Assembly: GCF_949628265.1 (NCBI RefSeq)
Contig: NC_088790.1
Coordinates: 26,912,545 to 26,976,544 of the forward strand
Reading direction: 5' to 3'
DNA: 64,000 nucleotides
Source of the DNA: Cloeon dipterum
Taxonomy: Eukaryota > Arthropoda > Insecta > Ephemeroptera > Baetidae
In this document: piece by piece, positions 14,101 through 29,100 of the stretch
Numbering within the stretch: the first letter of the stretch is position 1
Layout: every line of letters starts with the position of its first letter
Program-made: the position numbers and the translations under genes
The notes under the pieces: model-generated
What the model saw: the letters and a program-made list of their open reading frames with translations, nothing else
Databases searched by the model: none
Told to the model about the DNA's origin: nothing

Positions 14101-17100
14101 AAATCTGTGCAGCCAATCGCTAATTGCTGTAGAAACGCAATTCGGTGATCGTCTGTAGACTGATCTTCGTTTGGAACGCAGCAAAATAAATAAATTTAGA
14201 TTACACAGGAGCAGGATTGAGTCCAAAATAGCAGCAGAAACGCCTTAAAGTCGTAAATTTCGCTTAATTGTCGGGGATTTTAGTGCAAACGAGACTTAAA
14301 AATATAAATTCTCGCTTCATTTTAATTGCAAGGCGATACATGTAAATAAATAATTGTTGTTGCGCGAGATTTAGTCTTGTTACAAAAGTCATGTATTAAT
14401 TTTAAATTGTAAATTCTTTACAAATTAAAACAAAGTTCGAAAACGAAGAGGGAAATAGGAAAAACTGACAAAAGTGTGAAGGATATATTACGAGTTACGA
14501 CCACTTCTTTTCGCGTGACCATTTTTTCGCGCCTTACTCCACTAGACGCCATATCTGCGCGTCGCACGAATCTGGACCCCGCTGAATTATATTAGACCAG
14601 CAGCCCAATTTTCCTCATCTGCTTCAAACTGGTTATTTATTCTAATTTTTAATTTATTTAATCCCAATTTAAAAGATAAACTGCAGTTTTTTTTAACTTT
14701 TTTACAAGTCAATTTTTAGCAATGTTTCGCTCAATAAATGAAAGAAATTAACCATATCGATATTTGTCATAGATAAATGGAAAATCCAAGTGCAAACAAT
14801 GATTCCTGAAAAGTTTTTGATTAGGAAATCAGTGCAACTGCATTAAAAAAATATTTTAGTCGAGTGTTATTGTTTAACAAAATTAATTGTAACTTTTGAC
14901 CAACTATGAGAATTAAAAGCCATGAAAATAAACAAATAACAGCTGACTTTACTAATTTGTTCGTGTTTTTATTTTGACATGCAAGAGAATGAAACGAAGC
15001 AGAAAGTAACACCACACTTGTCAATATTAAACAGCTGATTTTGTTCTTTTTTTACCTGCGTGTCGGATGACACACCGGAGTAAAATTTCAATTCCAACAG
15101 AACGCACTTAATCGCTGAGTATGAAATTTGCTATTTTTAAGCTCATTTCTCTGAAAAGCGGACGAGGATGTTATTGCCGTTGCCATCTCATAATTTTGCG
15201 AAATAATCAGGAAAATACGGAATAAAAGTAATCCTGGAAAAGGCTTTTATTGCGTCACATGTCATATTTGAGTCTATGGCTGCAGACAAACATAAAAAAA
15301 TGCGTTTTACAGTCGTAGGAATCAAGGCTACCAAATGTTTTACAAACAAAAACGCGCCAAACCAGAAATCTTATCTAAACCACCATATCACGAGATTAAG
15401 ATATTTGAATTGTGAAATTTTCTGCTTCCGATCCTTACCACATTTTCTACGATTGCAATGTGAGAAATGGTGAGTCATGTATAGTTAATCAATTTAAGTA
15501 ATTTTTTTGCGGATCAGTAGAGCAACTATGCGCCGTACATCTACACATCCAATACGACAGCAAAATGACGAAAATATCATTTGGTAACAGGGCAAATCTG
15601 AAAAAATATCTGGTTATAACTTTTACTTGCAAAATCTGAATTAATCACGCAAAGTTATTAAAAAAAAACTTTAATAAAAAACATATTTGACTTTAAATTA
15701 AATTTAAATTTTGTCGGTATCGGTTAAAGATGATTGATACTTCTTTCCAATGCATGAACTTATCCCTAAGGATTCTTTTGGAGCCAAAATTGACCAAAGT
15801 TGCAGTGAAAATTTTGAGAAAAGTGGTTGCAAAACTGTCTCCTTACTTGAAATCCTATTTTATTTCACAACAAAGAGTTTCCCAAAAAGGTTTCATACGC
15901 TAATGGACAGCTCTCGACGAGAGGAATCGAAATCTGTCAAGAAAATTTGATCAAGCGCTGGAAATTTTGGAGAAAATTTGAATTTTTACTGTAGCAAGGT
16001 GCTTTTTGATTGTTGCAAATTCTAGAAAAAATTGTTTATCGATTACCTGCTTGTTGCATCCAACAGTTCCAATAATTTTCAATTGTTGGCCTGTATCAAT
16101 CCACTGTTTTTAAAGAGGAATGATACTGCAAAAGCCTGGAAAATGCTTGTTGCCAATGCATAAACTCGTCCCTTAGGATTCAGTTAAAGCCTAAATTGAC
16201 CTAAGAAGCACTGTAGTTTTTCGAGAAAATTGGCTGGAAAGTTAGCGTGCTTTTCAAATGTTTATTATTGTCTCCTTACTTGAAATCCGATTTAATTTCA
16301 AAACCAAGAGTTTCCCCAATAAGTGGCATACACCGTTGGGCAGATCTCGACGAGAGGAATCGGAATAAGCCAAGAAAATATGTTCGAGCACTGTAAATTT
16401 TAGAGAAAATTGGCAAAATATGAATTTTTATTGTAGGAAGGTCATTTTTTTATTATTGAAAATTGTTGAACAAATTGTTTATCGGTCAATTGTTTAAGGC
16501 ATCCAACAATTTAAATAATTTTCAATTGTTGCCCAGTATCATTCCACTTTAAGGAGTGTAACAACTTGTTAGGAAAGAGCTAAGCTTTTGTGTGCCCATC
16601 ATTGATTCATTGTTAATCACGCGCCGTGCGCTGTAACAATGCGACAAGTTTATCGCTGGCGCGCGTTGCCGCGATTCTAAGGTTCGGCATGCGCCCGAGT
16701 AAATTCATCAAAGTGAAGTGGAAAAATTGTTAGCCGACGGTGCCTCATTAATATCATTCTGTATTTATACGGACAAGACAAGAGATTTCGACTTTCAGAA
16801 TGCCGTATAAACCGCTCTGGCATTGAGAATTATTGACAAACTCCGCCAGCAGCGGCATATTGTTTCGGGGAATTCGCATTTGTTAGTGCACGCACTCATG
16901 CAAACTACCCTTCATTGTATTTTTGCGCTTTAATGATCCAACATAAGGAAAAAACGTCCGTCCGGCCGGCCTGCATTCGTGCATTCGGCTGCTCTATTTT
17001 TGTTTCAGAACAAAGTGACGTAAGAATTATAACCGAAAGTTTTTATGCTGAAAGGAACGTAAAAAATTACGGCAGAGGCTTTGAACTTTTAACATGCAAC

Positions 17101-20100
17101 AATTAGAATGGGATGGAAATAAAAAATACTTCTCTTTCATCGTAGAGCTCACAATCAGATCTGCTCTCTCCGCCAATTTTATTTTATTTGATCCATTATT
17201 TTTGACTAGTTTTCGCATGTCATAAATAAGAAACAAAATTATTATCTGGTGCCATTTCTTCAGATTTGAAACTATCCAGTGGCATTCAGCGGGCCAAAGT
17301 TTTTGAAAATGTTTTAAAAAATTAAAACGCGAGAAAAACTTCCTGACGTGACAAATAGTTGTGGATTTAAGCGGTTTTAGACGGTTCAAATGGTTTTAAA
17401 TTGCTTGATTTGTGCTCATTTCATCGTCCATCATCGATAGGAATTTTAGACAAAAGGCGATCATCCAAATTTCCAAGCCCTAATTGTTTTTTACTGGTTG
17501 AAAATCATTAAAATGATTTAAAAAATTCATCAACGTCGGCAAAAATTTAACTCTGAAGATAAACAAAATTAAATTTGCAGAATGTGTTTCAATTTAAATT
17601 CTAAACCCCATTTCAGTTTCAGGTTGATTAAAAAAAAACGCTTTTGGAAAAAGCTGGCTTTTCATTATGTGTTCATTTAGTTTAAATTAACATAGAATTT
17701 TATGGAATTGAGAAGTTTCGTGAAAAATTTGGTCACTAATTTTACCAAAAATGTTTCAGTGAAAATAGACAATTAGGTGATTTCTGGGCAAGTCAGTTGG
17801 TTTCTAGAAAAAAGATTGGTTTTGAAAACTGGTTTTTATTTGCCTTTATATTTTTAATTTAAACTTATTTTAACTGTTTGTAACCATGTACTGAATGCCT
17901 GTAAAATATATATTAAAAAATAACGGCAAGTTGTGAAATAAATATTGTATTAGTTTTTGTTCTTTATTTCTTATTTTTTTTGCATTTTAAAAATAAAATC
18001 AATCAGAATAAATTGAACCATAGTTTTAAGGAAAATTTTAAAAACAGTTTAAAATATAAATAATGATACAAGTAAGATTGAATGAGCTCATTAACAGTTA
18101 GCGATATGATTTTTAGCAGTTATCAACTAAATATTGATTGATTGAATTAACGACCATACAAACATGGAAAGAATGACAACTATATGTAATAGCGGCGGCC
18201 TTGGAAACAGTCATAGTTTATTTATTTGTTTTTGTTTTTGTTAGGGCTCAATAGGTGATACTTGAAAATAGACTGGTTTAATTTTTTAATCATAGCAAAC
18301 GTTTGAAAGATCAGCACGCCCCTTTTTATTAAATGAGAGCGCAGCGAAATGACGTCGAGGGATCAACACCCTGTGGGCCTCGCGTGTCTGCTCTCTATGT
18401 TTGTTTGTTTGCACACTCATTCGTCTTCTCTCCACTGCACGCGAATTCATATAAATATATGTATTATATGTCTGTGTTCATTTGTCCGGCCGGCGCTGGC
18501 TGGCAGAATAAAAAGATGTCAGCGCGAGAGCACTCTAAAAAGTTCACGTACGAATTTAAACTGGCGGTCGGCCTCAGACTGAAGCGTTCTGAAGCAGAAA
18601 AAGAACTTTTGAATACACACACACAGCGCAGCATGCTAAATTTAAACTCGTTTGCGATTAGTGTGAAGGAAATTTTCATATATTGGCGCTGTCTTTGATT
18701 GGCTATAAAAACAGCTGAGCTGCGGCTATTAAGATCGCCAATTTGTTTTTACTGGGTGCTCAGCCTTCATTGCGAATATTAGCAGTTAGGCAGAAAAAGA
18801 GAGTGTGCAATGACCTTTTGCAAATTCTCGGCGTCTCACAGCTGTTTTCGCGAACAAGTGGCACAATGCCAAAATTTAACTCACATACTTCCTCCATTAT
18901 TTTGCTCTCGATGAAGAACAAAAATATTATGGGTCGTAATTTTTTGTCGGTTGATTAAATTTAATTAAAAACAAATCCTTGACTTGTCCACAAAGGCGAA
19001 AATCAATGGCGGTCTGCAATAAAGATTATATGGGATTAATCAATTGTTGTGTTATAAAATAAAGATTCTGCTGCGCATGCAGGTGATAAATACATACGTA
19101 TAGATTGCAGAGGTTGGCTGGAAATACTGATACGGCGAGGGATTATTATATTTACATTTTAAAAAATAGAACAAGGTTATTGCCAGCGCGCACGACCTAT
19201 TTTTCGTTTCGAAAATGAATTTTTATCTATAAAAAAGAAAAGTAGATGTAAGTTCTGTGGCGAGACTTGTGAAAAATATCATATCCAAAAGTGTACAGCA
19301 AGAAAACTTACTTTGAGAGAAGCAGCGAAAATGTGTAAAAATTGATTAACCTTTAGATGTAGAGTGTTGCACGCATATTTTGCGTTTAATAAACCATTAA
19401 TTAATAAAAAAGAAAAGTTTCTACAGTTGAAAATTATTGGCTATGTATAGTACATAAGCAGTTGATCATTTTCTACAATGTGCAAAATAAAAAATGGACC
19501 TTTTACTACTGTTAAAATTTAAATTTTGCCAATTGTTCGGAAAATTTGCAGCGTTTGACCTTATTTTCTTGGCAGATTTTAATTTCTCTCGTCGGGATCT
19601 ATCTAAAGGTTTATAATAATTTTTGGGGAAACTATTTATTGTGAAATTAAATAATATCTCAAGCAGCGGGGGCCAGATGTGCGATCAAATTGGTTCGCAC
19701 TGCGCAGATCCAAGATGGCGTCTGAATGTGGGAAGCAAAAAGCTCTCTTTGGATTGCCGTGGCGAGTGTCAAGAATTTTTTTACGATCTAAAAGACACAA
19801 TTAGTGCAAGTAATGCAAATTACGCCACAATAATGATGAAAAAAGGTTCTTTTTGCGAATTTTCACTTGACCGTTTTTTCGCGCCAAACTCCACCGGACG
19901 CCATGTCTGCGCGTCACACGAATCTGGACCCCGCTGATCTCAAGTAGGTAAACAGTCCTCTCCATTTGAAAAGCGTGCTTACTTTACTGCATTGAAAATA
20001 TTGATATTTACAATTATTATTCTGGAACATGCAGTTAGACAGTTATCATTAAGATAAAAACTGGAGGCCAAATATTGAATTAAACAAAGCATAGTGCCAC

Positions 20101-23100
20101 TGAACTCTTAAAATAATGAATTTTGAACATTTTATAGAATTTTAATTCACCCTTTTTATCTTGTCCGGCCCAAACCCTGGCTTTTTTGAGATCAAATTCT
20201 AAAAATTTTGTGTGAGGATTCTTTTTTGGCGTTTTAACAATTGTTTTGCTATAAATTTATGTAAACCCTGATCAAAGAATTCGAAGACCCAGAACTCAGT
20301 GTATTTTCCAGAAGCAATTTTCTCGATTTCATGACGGAGACGATTGAGTAGGTTCTGTTTGTACCTTGAAAAGGACATTGAAAACTAATTTCCCGCAAAT
20401 TGCCTCTCGATGTGGAGTACCGTACCAAATCACGCAAGCGGGCAAGTGGCGCATTCCCAGTCACACCGTCTGTACACGCACAACGGACGAGATTGACGCG
20501 AATGCGTTTCTTGAGGATGCCGCAAATCGGGCCGCGAGAAAGCCACCGGAAAAAGCAACAAGTGCGCGAAGCAGCAGCAGCGGCGGCGGCGGCAAATTCT
20601 CACGTGTAAGGAGCAGAGAATTCTCCTGCTTAAATTGCATGTAAATGAATTGCACTGTATACGTGCGCGTTATAAAATCGACGTGCAATCGACGTGCACA
20701 CAACACCACTCCAGATAATTGCCTTGTAAATAAACACAAACAATGCCATCCAGCCGCTGAGAAGAGCGGAGACAATGATGCGTGTTATTGGCCGAGCTCA
20801 TTATCATTAAAAGGCGTTTATTCCAATCTCGCATCGCGCAGCCAGTTTGCGGGAAAAATATCGCGCAGAGTTTGTTGCTCTGCATCAAACTTGGATTGAT
20901 TGAGGTTGTGCTGATGCACGCAAGCTTTTCGAACGTAAATGTTTTGAACAAGATTGCATGAGGAGGAAATTTGTCACTTTAAAATAAAAAAATTAGCAGC
21001 GGAGGCCAGATGTGCGATAAAATTGGTTTGCACTGCGCAGATCCAAGATGGCGTCTGAATGTGGAAACAAAAAGCTCTCTTTGGATTGCCGTACGAGTGT
21101 CAAGAGTTTGTTTTTACGATCAAAAAGACACAATTAGTACAAGAAATGCAAATTATTTCACAATATTGACCAAAACTTGGTTCTTTTCGCGCGTTTTCAC
21201 GTGACCGTTTTTTCGCGCCATACTCCACCGTACGCCATATCTGCGCGTCGCACGAATCTAGCCCCCGCTGTAAATTAATTAATAAACAGATTTAGAATTA
21301 CTTTTGGTTTTTAGGGCATTTAAAATTCCTGAGGAAGTGAAATTCAATTTTAAAAATTCACAAGAAATAAATGGAAGACATTTTTATTTTTTTGACGATG
21401 AAAATTTTAGCATGGTTTTCTGACCAAAACAAATCTCTCTAACTTTGTTAGGCTAATTATTTATTATGAGTTTTCCGAGCTCCTCAAACTTTAAAAAAAA
21501 AATGAAAGCCATATAAACTGTCCTTTTAACTGTCTTAATTTTTTCAGGGCAAAATTATCGACAGCTGAAGAGAAAAAACAATTTCTTTCGTATTTTGGTG
21601 ATGCGTTTTCGGATTTTTCTTTTGAATTTTCCTTTATAATTAAAAGGTGGCAATGCAAACGGCTGAGCAAGGTTTTTGCCTCTTGTTCTCAACTCTCAAC
21701 CCTGAATTTTCAATAAATTCCTTTTTAATTATCTGATTGAAGAGAAGTACTGCGAACTGCGCCGCCGCCGTTTCCCACGTCTCGAGACTCGTGCAGAGGC
21801 GAAAGTACGCCTTAAATGGCATGCCATGTTTAATGCATCGAACCGGGCGCTGCGCTGCACTTCATTAGCACTCTCGCAAGATCGTATTATTTATTCATTC
21901 CGGCGCACATACTTATAATAACTGCCCTCTTGGCTTCGCGAAATAACAGAAATTGACGATTTATTACTCCAGACGTATTTCGAATGGAACAAAATAACCA
22001 ATTTGAAACGAGCCGTCCGCCCCTTTGTAAGATTGTACGGCTTGAAATCTGAAACGCTGCCATGCGGCGATAAATTATTGCTTGTTGCGAGTGCATTTCT
22101 CTGATGCGTTTGCAGCTGTTAAATAAATCATCGCTAGCATTACGGCATTATTTGCACCAACATTTTAATTATAGTGTCTTTCGAACTTACAACACTGTTA
22201 ATGCCATGAGAACACAAGCATTCTGCAAAAAAATTAAATGCCTTTTTGATCGCTCTAAAATTAAATCATATCAATTTTCTGATGTTTTGAAATTATGTGA
22301 GGTTTAAAGGGTTAAGGCTAAGCACCAATAAACCCTTGAGCTGGTCAGGGGAGGTTGAGAAGATTCTAGCGGTGTGCAGTTTTTGCAATTCTGATGGTTA
22401 GAACCGGAAATCTTTAGTTGATAATATTTGCACGAATATAATAATAAAACACGAAAAGGTCGAAAAAATTTTCACTTTGAGTCTTTAAGTTGAATTTATG
22501 GTAAATGAAATAAATCACCATCTGTTAAATTTTTACACAATGGATCAGCTGGGACAAATTTTAAGAACGTTTTCAAAATAACAAATTCCTAAACTTCATT
22601 TTCAAAATTTTAATTCAAATCCAAAATTATAAGAAGTAGCCTCTAGGTCATCAATCGTGGTATTGTTTTGAATGGGATTGGCAAGAGGAATCCAATTTAA
22701 AGCACTTATTTCTTTTTAAAGTTGCGTCAAAGGAGAGATGAGAGATTCCGAGGTCTTCATTTTTTAAACAAAATTCCTCGCAAATCCGTAAAATGTAGTT
22801 ATCTAATGTCAAAAATTATTTTGATTGACCTTGTAACTTGTAAAATTTGGCAATATATTATTAATTTTATAGTATAATTTTTAAAAAACTAATTTTAATT
22901 TTTAATTTATATTAAAACTAATATTATTATTTAAACATTTTCATAAACTATTCAACTGTACAGAATTTTGTCTTTATAAATATTTTTTATTACAAAAATG
23001 TATATTATAAATTAAACGTTACTTCCATGAATGAGTTATGATGTTCATAAATCAGATTGCTAAGGAGAATGTACCTTTTTAATATCTCTTGTGTTGAAAT

Positions 23101-26100
23101 TATTTGTATCATATCTACTATTGTTCACTTTTCAAATTAATTATTTAAACTTAACAAACATTTAATAATTTGTACGTTTTTAAACAATTTTTATCAGACG
23201 GAAATCATATCTCTGCAGTCTCTTATGTTATGATAAAGAACCGCAGGTACTACAAAAAATTATTTTTATTTCAGTTAACTGTTAAGTAAATAAAAAACTA
23301 GATTTCTCTAATTAATCAAAACCTTTCGTTCAATCAGTGGTAAATCAATTATTATTGCTCCCCAGAACAAGGTTTTATCAAGCGCTGTTTCTCATTTTTT
23401 TTATTATCCTTTATTTCCGACTCATTTGATTAATTCTGTAAACAAACTAAAAAAATAAACATTATCTAGGAATTGAATCTAGCCGCATGCAAAAAAAAAT
23501 CAGCAACAATTTTTTGTACGAGGTGCACGCGCGAAGGAGAGACATTCATGTTCTTATCGATCCTCTCGTGCCTCGAAGCTTGCTAATTTTGCAGTGTCTC
23601 TTTCGCCGGCTGCATTCATTCTCACCGCAGGCAACAATTATTAATTACTGCACGTCATCTAACGAGAGAGACGCGTACGGCCAATTTGAATTTCGGCTGG
23701 ATGGTTTTTAAAATTTAATTCTGCTATCGCGTTATCTATCTATCTATCTGCAGTTTTATAATGTGTATATATATCCGAGATGGCTATCGCGCCGAAAGCA
23801 CGCTGCTCCCTTTCATGCAAGGAAGAAAGAAAGAGAGAAAGAAAGAAAGAGCGGCTTACACGGCTGGCTCGCTCGCTCGCGTTATTATACACCTATGTAT
23901 ATGGATGCTGCGAAGATGAGATGCTTTTTCTCCGCGCTGCTCTTTATTTCTCGACGTCCGTCTAACAATGGCCAATACATCTTGAAATATAAATGTACAC
24001 ACCTCTGGCAACACCAGCTACGCCGGTTCATCGCCGCGTCCAAAAGTAGCAGCTCACTCGCTGATGAAGCCGAACGATGCTTTTGAACGTGTCTTCGGGC
24101 TTGCATATTATTTTTTTTACATCAGACCAGTGCCTTGCAAAAACTCCAGATTCCTTCTCCAAAGGTTATTTTGTACTAAGCTAAAAAATTGATCTTCCCT
24201 GGTTTTTTATTTGTTTGATGCACTCTTGAAAATAATATCCATTTGTTTTCACCAGAGCCGACCATGCGTAATGAGAATGCTAATCTATTTCTTTATATCT
24301 ACATGTCAAAATAAAATAAATTACACGGCCCTTAAAGTTCGAAGCCGCCAACAGATGGCGCCACCGTATACTTTGTTAAAAAAATTTAGTTTTAAGGCTC
24401 TTCCGCTGCGATTTCAGACTCAATCCTGCTACTGTGCATTCTTCACTTAATTTATTTTCTTTTGACGTGCTGAAAACCAAAATCGGTTAAGCCAATCGCC
24501 GTAGAATCGTGAAAAACTATTTTTTGAAATACAAAATCTTTTCCAACATTTCTACGGCGACTGGCTGGACTGATTTTGGTTTTTAGAACGTCAAAAGAAA
24601 GTATATTAGGTGAAGAATGCACAGTAGCAGGATTTATTCTGAAATCACAGCGGAAGTTAATTAAAATTAAATTTATTACAAAAGTATACGGTGGTGCCAT
24701 CTGTTGGAAGCTTCGAACACAAAGGGCTTATACAACTGCGGTGTTTTTGTTTATTTTTGTTCAGAAAATTCCTTTGAAGAAGGGCATTCCATTTTTAACG
24801 TTTTTTATTTCCTTCAAAATTTTTTATTTTAATCGAAAGAAAAACCTGAATTGCAAAAAAGCATCAGAAAATAATAATAAATAAATTTTAGTAAAAAGAA
24901 GTCAAGAAATCTCAGCAAATTTAATCTTATATGATAATTTACCAGAGATATTAATTCCTCCGAAACTCTGAATTATTTTTTTAAACCTTTTGATTTGAAA
25001 TTCTTTTCAGAATCTTTAGATTTACATACTCTGGAAGTCAGAAAAAAGCCGACTGTCTAAAATTTACATCCCTTGACCTTAAAACCTTCAAATTACATTA
25101 AAAAACTATTATTCACAGTCTCTACTCCCGTCCTTGCACCTCTCCCGTCGTTTCAGAGTGGCTAAACAGCAAAGTGACATAATAAATTGAGAGAAAAAGA
25201 CTGCTCAAGAAGGAGCAGAGAGAGAGAGAGAGAGAGACTCGTTATCTATCTGCTGCGAGTGCCACCGCGCCTCCCTCGCGCTCACGCAACACAATAAATT
25301 GGGCACTAACTGCTGCGCGCTAAAAAGCGGCTCTGCGTGCTCGTAAATTCAATTTCGGCTTTGCGAGGTGCGGAATTTGACACGTGTGGGTCGGATCGCG
25401 CCGACAACAGAGATTAATACACATATTATTGCTCTGCTCTCTCGTTGCGTGCAAAGCCACAAAGGGAGAAAATAATAAGCTGCTGCGAGCACGCACTAAT
25501 TGGATTGGAATTTGAGACTCGCCGGAGCTGCCAATTCCTGAAAACTTTTTTATTACCCTGCCGCTGCTGAACCAGAGATTTAGTTACACTTGCCTGCTTT
25601 TTCTGTTAATGGCTGTAAAAGGTACGCCAAGTACAAAGGGTGGGCCGACCGATTTATGTAAAAACTCAGCGTGAAACATGAAACATATAAGCCTGAATGA
25701 ATTACATATTGGTTGAAAATGTCTTTAAAACATTAACACTGCAAAGAATGATGACGTGAAAACCGGAAATAGAATATTTGTTGCTTGTCTTTTAAGATTT
25801 TTTTTCGTAAAATTTATAAAATTGTTTTTTAAACGAAAAAAAATATTTTTGTTGAATTTTCCTAGGGAAATGATTCAAATTTAATTAGAACATCCGGTGT
25901 TCTACTCCAGAAGCACATTAAATTGGTTAAAATCATTCCAGAATATTTAAATATGATGTTTATTTTGCTTTCTTTCTGTGTTTTCTATTTTCTTTAATTA
26001 ATCAATGGTGTTAATTGTTTTTTCCTGAGCTTTTCAGCGCAAAATTTTTTACTGTCGCACATTTTAAGTAGCTAGAGAGTTTTCAAAATAAATAAATTAA

Positions 26101-29100
26101 TTGGTTAATTAATAATTTTAATAGCCTAAACGAGTCACTCTTTAAGTCTAGAAAATTGAATTAATTTTACTATTTTGCTCACTGCGAAGCATTAAAATAA
26201 TAAGAAAATCTGAAAATGTTTAAAATTTCAAAGAAAATTGACTCCAAAGTTGGGAAGCAGGGAAATGGAAAATTAATCTCATAATCAGCGGGATCCAGAT
26301 GTGCGATAAAATTGGTTCGCACTGCGCAGATCCAAGATGGCGTCTGAGTGTGGAAAACAAAAAGCTCTCTTTGGATTGCCGTACGAGTGTCAAGAGTTTG
26401 TTTTTACGATCCAAAAGACAGAATTAGTTAAGATTAATGCAAATTATGTCACAATATTGACGAAAACTTGCTTCTTTTCGCGCATTTTCACGTGACCGTT
26501 TTTTCGCGCCATACTCCACCGGATGCCATATCTGCGCGTCGCTCGAATCTGGCCCCCGCTGCTCATAATTTGCTCACCATTGGATTAAAACAAAGAGTGA
26601 CCACACATTGACGAAAATTGGGCAAAACTTGAAATTAATGTTGATTTATTTTTATTGTTGTCCAGCAAAAGGTTTTATTCATTATAATATCTGAAATTTT
26701 TAGTACGTTGATGTTTCGTATTAAAATTATGTCAAATTGTAGAGTTTTTCATTGGATTTAATTTATCGACATTAATCAAATTTGTACAAATGAATAATAC
26801 AAGTCAGTCACGATTCAAATGACGTCATTCAAGAGGCAGGCACTAGGCAGGAGAGAAATACACAAAATTCTGACGCGAGTGCAATCAATAAAGAGAATAT
26901 GTATCCCGAGAGTGGCCGCGAAACGTGAATGGAGGAGCCGAACGAAATTGAATTCATCTTTTCGTGAGCGTGCGTCGTCTTTCTTTCTCTCTCTCTTTGA
27001 AGGATAAAAACATGTATGGCGCGCAGAAAACGAATACACATTTTAATCTTTCATATGTGCTGGCTGCTTTACTTTACCACCTGGGAACAAAGGCGTGTAG
27101 CAAAGCCGACGGGATATTTTGCCTGCCAAATATGTATATAAATGGGCCCGCGCGTCGGCCAGGGCACACCTGAAGCAGCTCATCATCTGCTACAACTAAC
27201 TGCCCTTTCATTCTCAAACATGAAAAGGAGAGGCGGCGACTGCGGCCAGAGGTTGTTTTAATGATTTCAATTTAGCAAAGCAACGACTTTGACACGCCAC
27301 CTGACGCGCTGCCCGATCATTTCTCGCGCTGAAGTTTTAATCGTAAAGTTCAATCCGACAGGAATTCCTTTAGAGAAGGTCACAATTTTTATGATGCGAT
27401 CATGACCTGGCATTTGAAACCTTCAAAATTGTTGAGGAAATGACATTAATATTGTGTACAGTATAAGAGATGAATAATTTAAATTTACTGGAATTTACAA
27501 CATGAAAGAGAGCAATTTCGATTTAATTTGGATTACAAATCATGTGATCTTAAAGTGATTTGATTAAATTATTTTTTTAAATTTTACAATATGATTTTAG
27601 GCAATTTTTGTTGAGAGTTTTTGCGCGTATTTAGATGGTGATTTAGACGTTTCTCATAATTTATTTAGTCAGTTTTGAGTTCCATAGACGGGTTTGGAAG
27701 TTTTTACTTTGATTAAATTGCGCCTAATGCATGATTATTTAGGGCTAGAATGAAAATAAAACTGACAGAAGTTGACAATCTTAAATTCTTAAACGGACAA
27801 TACAGTAGAGAAATTATTAGAATTCTCAATTTGTCTGTCGCACCATTTAAAATCACGGTCCTTATTCTCCCCAGGTTAAAAGGGTTACATTTAATAAGAA
27901 AATAAAGAAATAAATAAAAATGCATATCCCGCGAACACATGTCTGTTAGAAAAGGAATTTAACTGGGGTGTTGATGTCAAAAGGGCCATTGCATTTTTAA
28001 ATCCATCAATCTTTATAAATAAAAATTTAAAAAATATATGAGAGTATTGGTTAAAGTCCATCTTTGACGAAGTTTCTGAGCACACCAATCAATTCTTGGG
28101 GGTCGAATTAGGGAAATTAGATATTTTTCCCGACCTAAAAGTCCAGCGCGACGTACGTAGCACAAGTAGAACTTTTTCCCGCCAAAACAATATGAATGCG
28201 AGAAGTGCGCATGCGTCAGATCTGGCTGGATCTGACAAAGAAGTCATTCGTACAGGCGAACTCCCTGCAAGTGCTCAAACCAGCTCTGACGCATGCGCAG
28301 TTCATAATGTTTTGGCGGGAAAAAAGTTCTTTTTGTGCTACGCACGTCGCGCTGGACTTTTAGGTCTGAAAAAATATTCACTTTGCCTAATTCGACCCTC
28401 AGGAATCGATTGGTGTACTCAGAAACTTCGTCAAAGACGGTCTTTAAATTAGAGAGAAAATAAAATTTAAAAACTCATTGTTATTTTTATTTGAAATAAT
28501 TATAATTTAAACATTTTGAGGATTTAACTGAAATTTCTATAACATTTTTTCTTTATATTGTGTCTGATTAAATTTCAATTCAGAATTTATGCGCTTAGAA
28601 AGAAGTGACAAGTTAAATTGCGCATAAATTCCATTTGTCTCAATGGAAGTAACACACGCGCGTCAAGAATGAATAGGCAGGCAAATTGCCATTCGGAGAA
28701 TTCACGCCTAAAAACAGGCGCTTGCTTCCACCTGATAAGATGCAATCGGCGCTTCGAGGAATTCGGTGCGTTCTGCCGGTGAAAATTCGCTCCGCTAACC
28801 TGCTGGTCGTCGAATTACAATCAACGGATAATCGTGCATACACGCATTCAAAGCCGCGTGCAATAAATCAATCAATTAGGCTTAATGTCATGCTGTCCGA
28901 TGGACCAAGCCGCTTAATGATGGTAATACGCCCCGACGGAGGCAAAAAATATATATAATATGAAAATTGCTCGGCTCCGGGCTAAAATGTATCAATAAGG
29001 CGCATCGCCGAGCCAACCGAGAGCGGCAGAAAATCGAGAAAATCAGCCAGGGCCGCCGATTCGCAGCGAATATCTTCGATTGAACGCAATTTTCGCCAGC

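Noticed and set aside
24329..24720. Family C frames (up to 102 codons) as transposase fragments
   Set aside because: The frames differ between copies and on the two arms of the same palindrome; they reflect the inverted repeat and not a protein.
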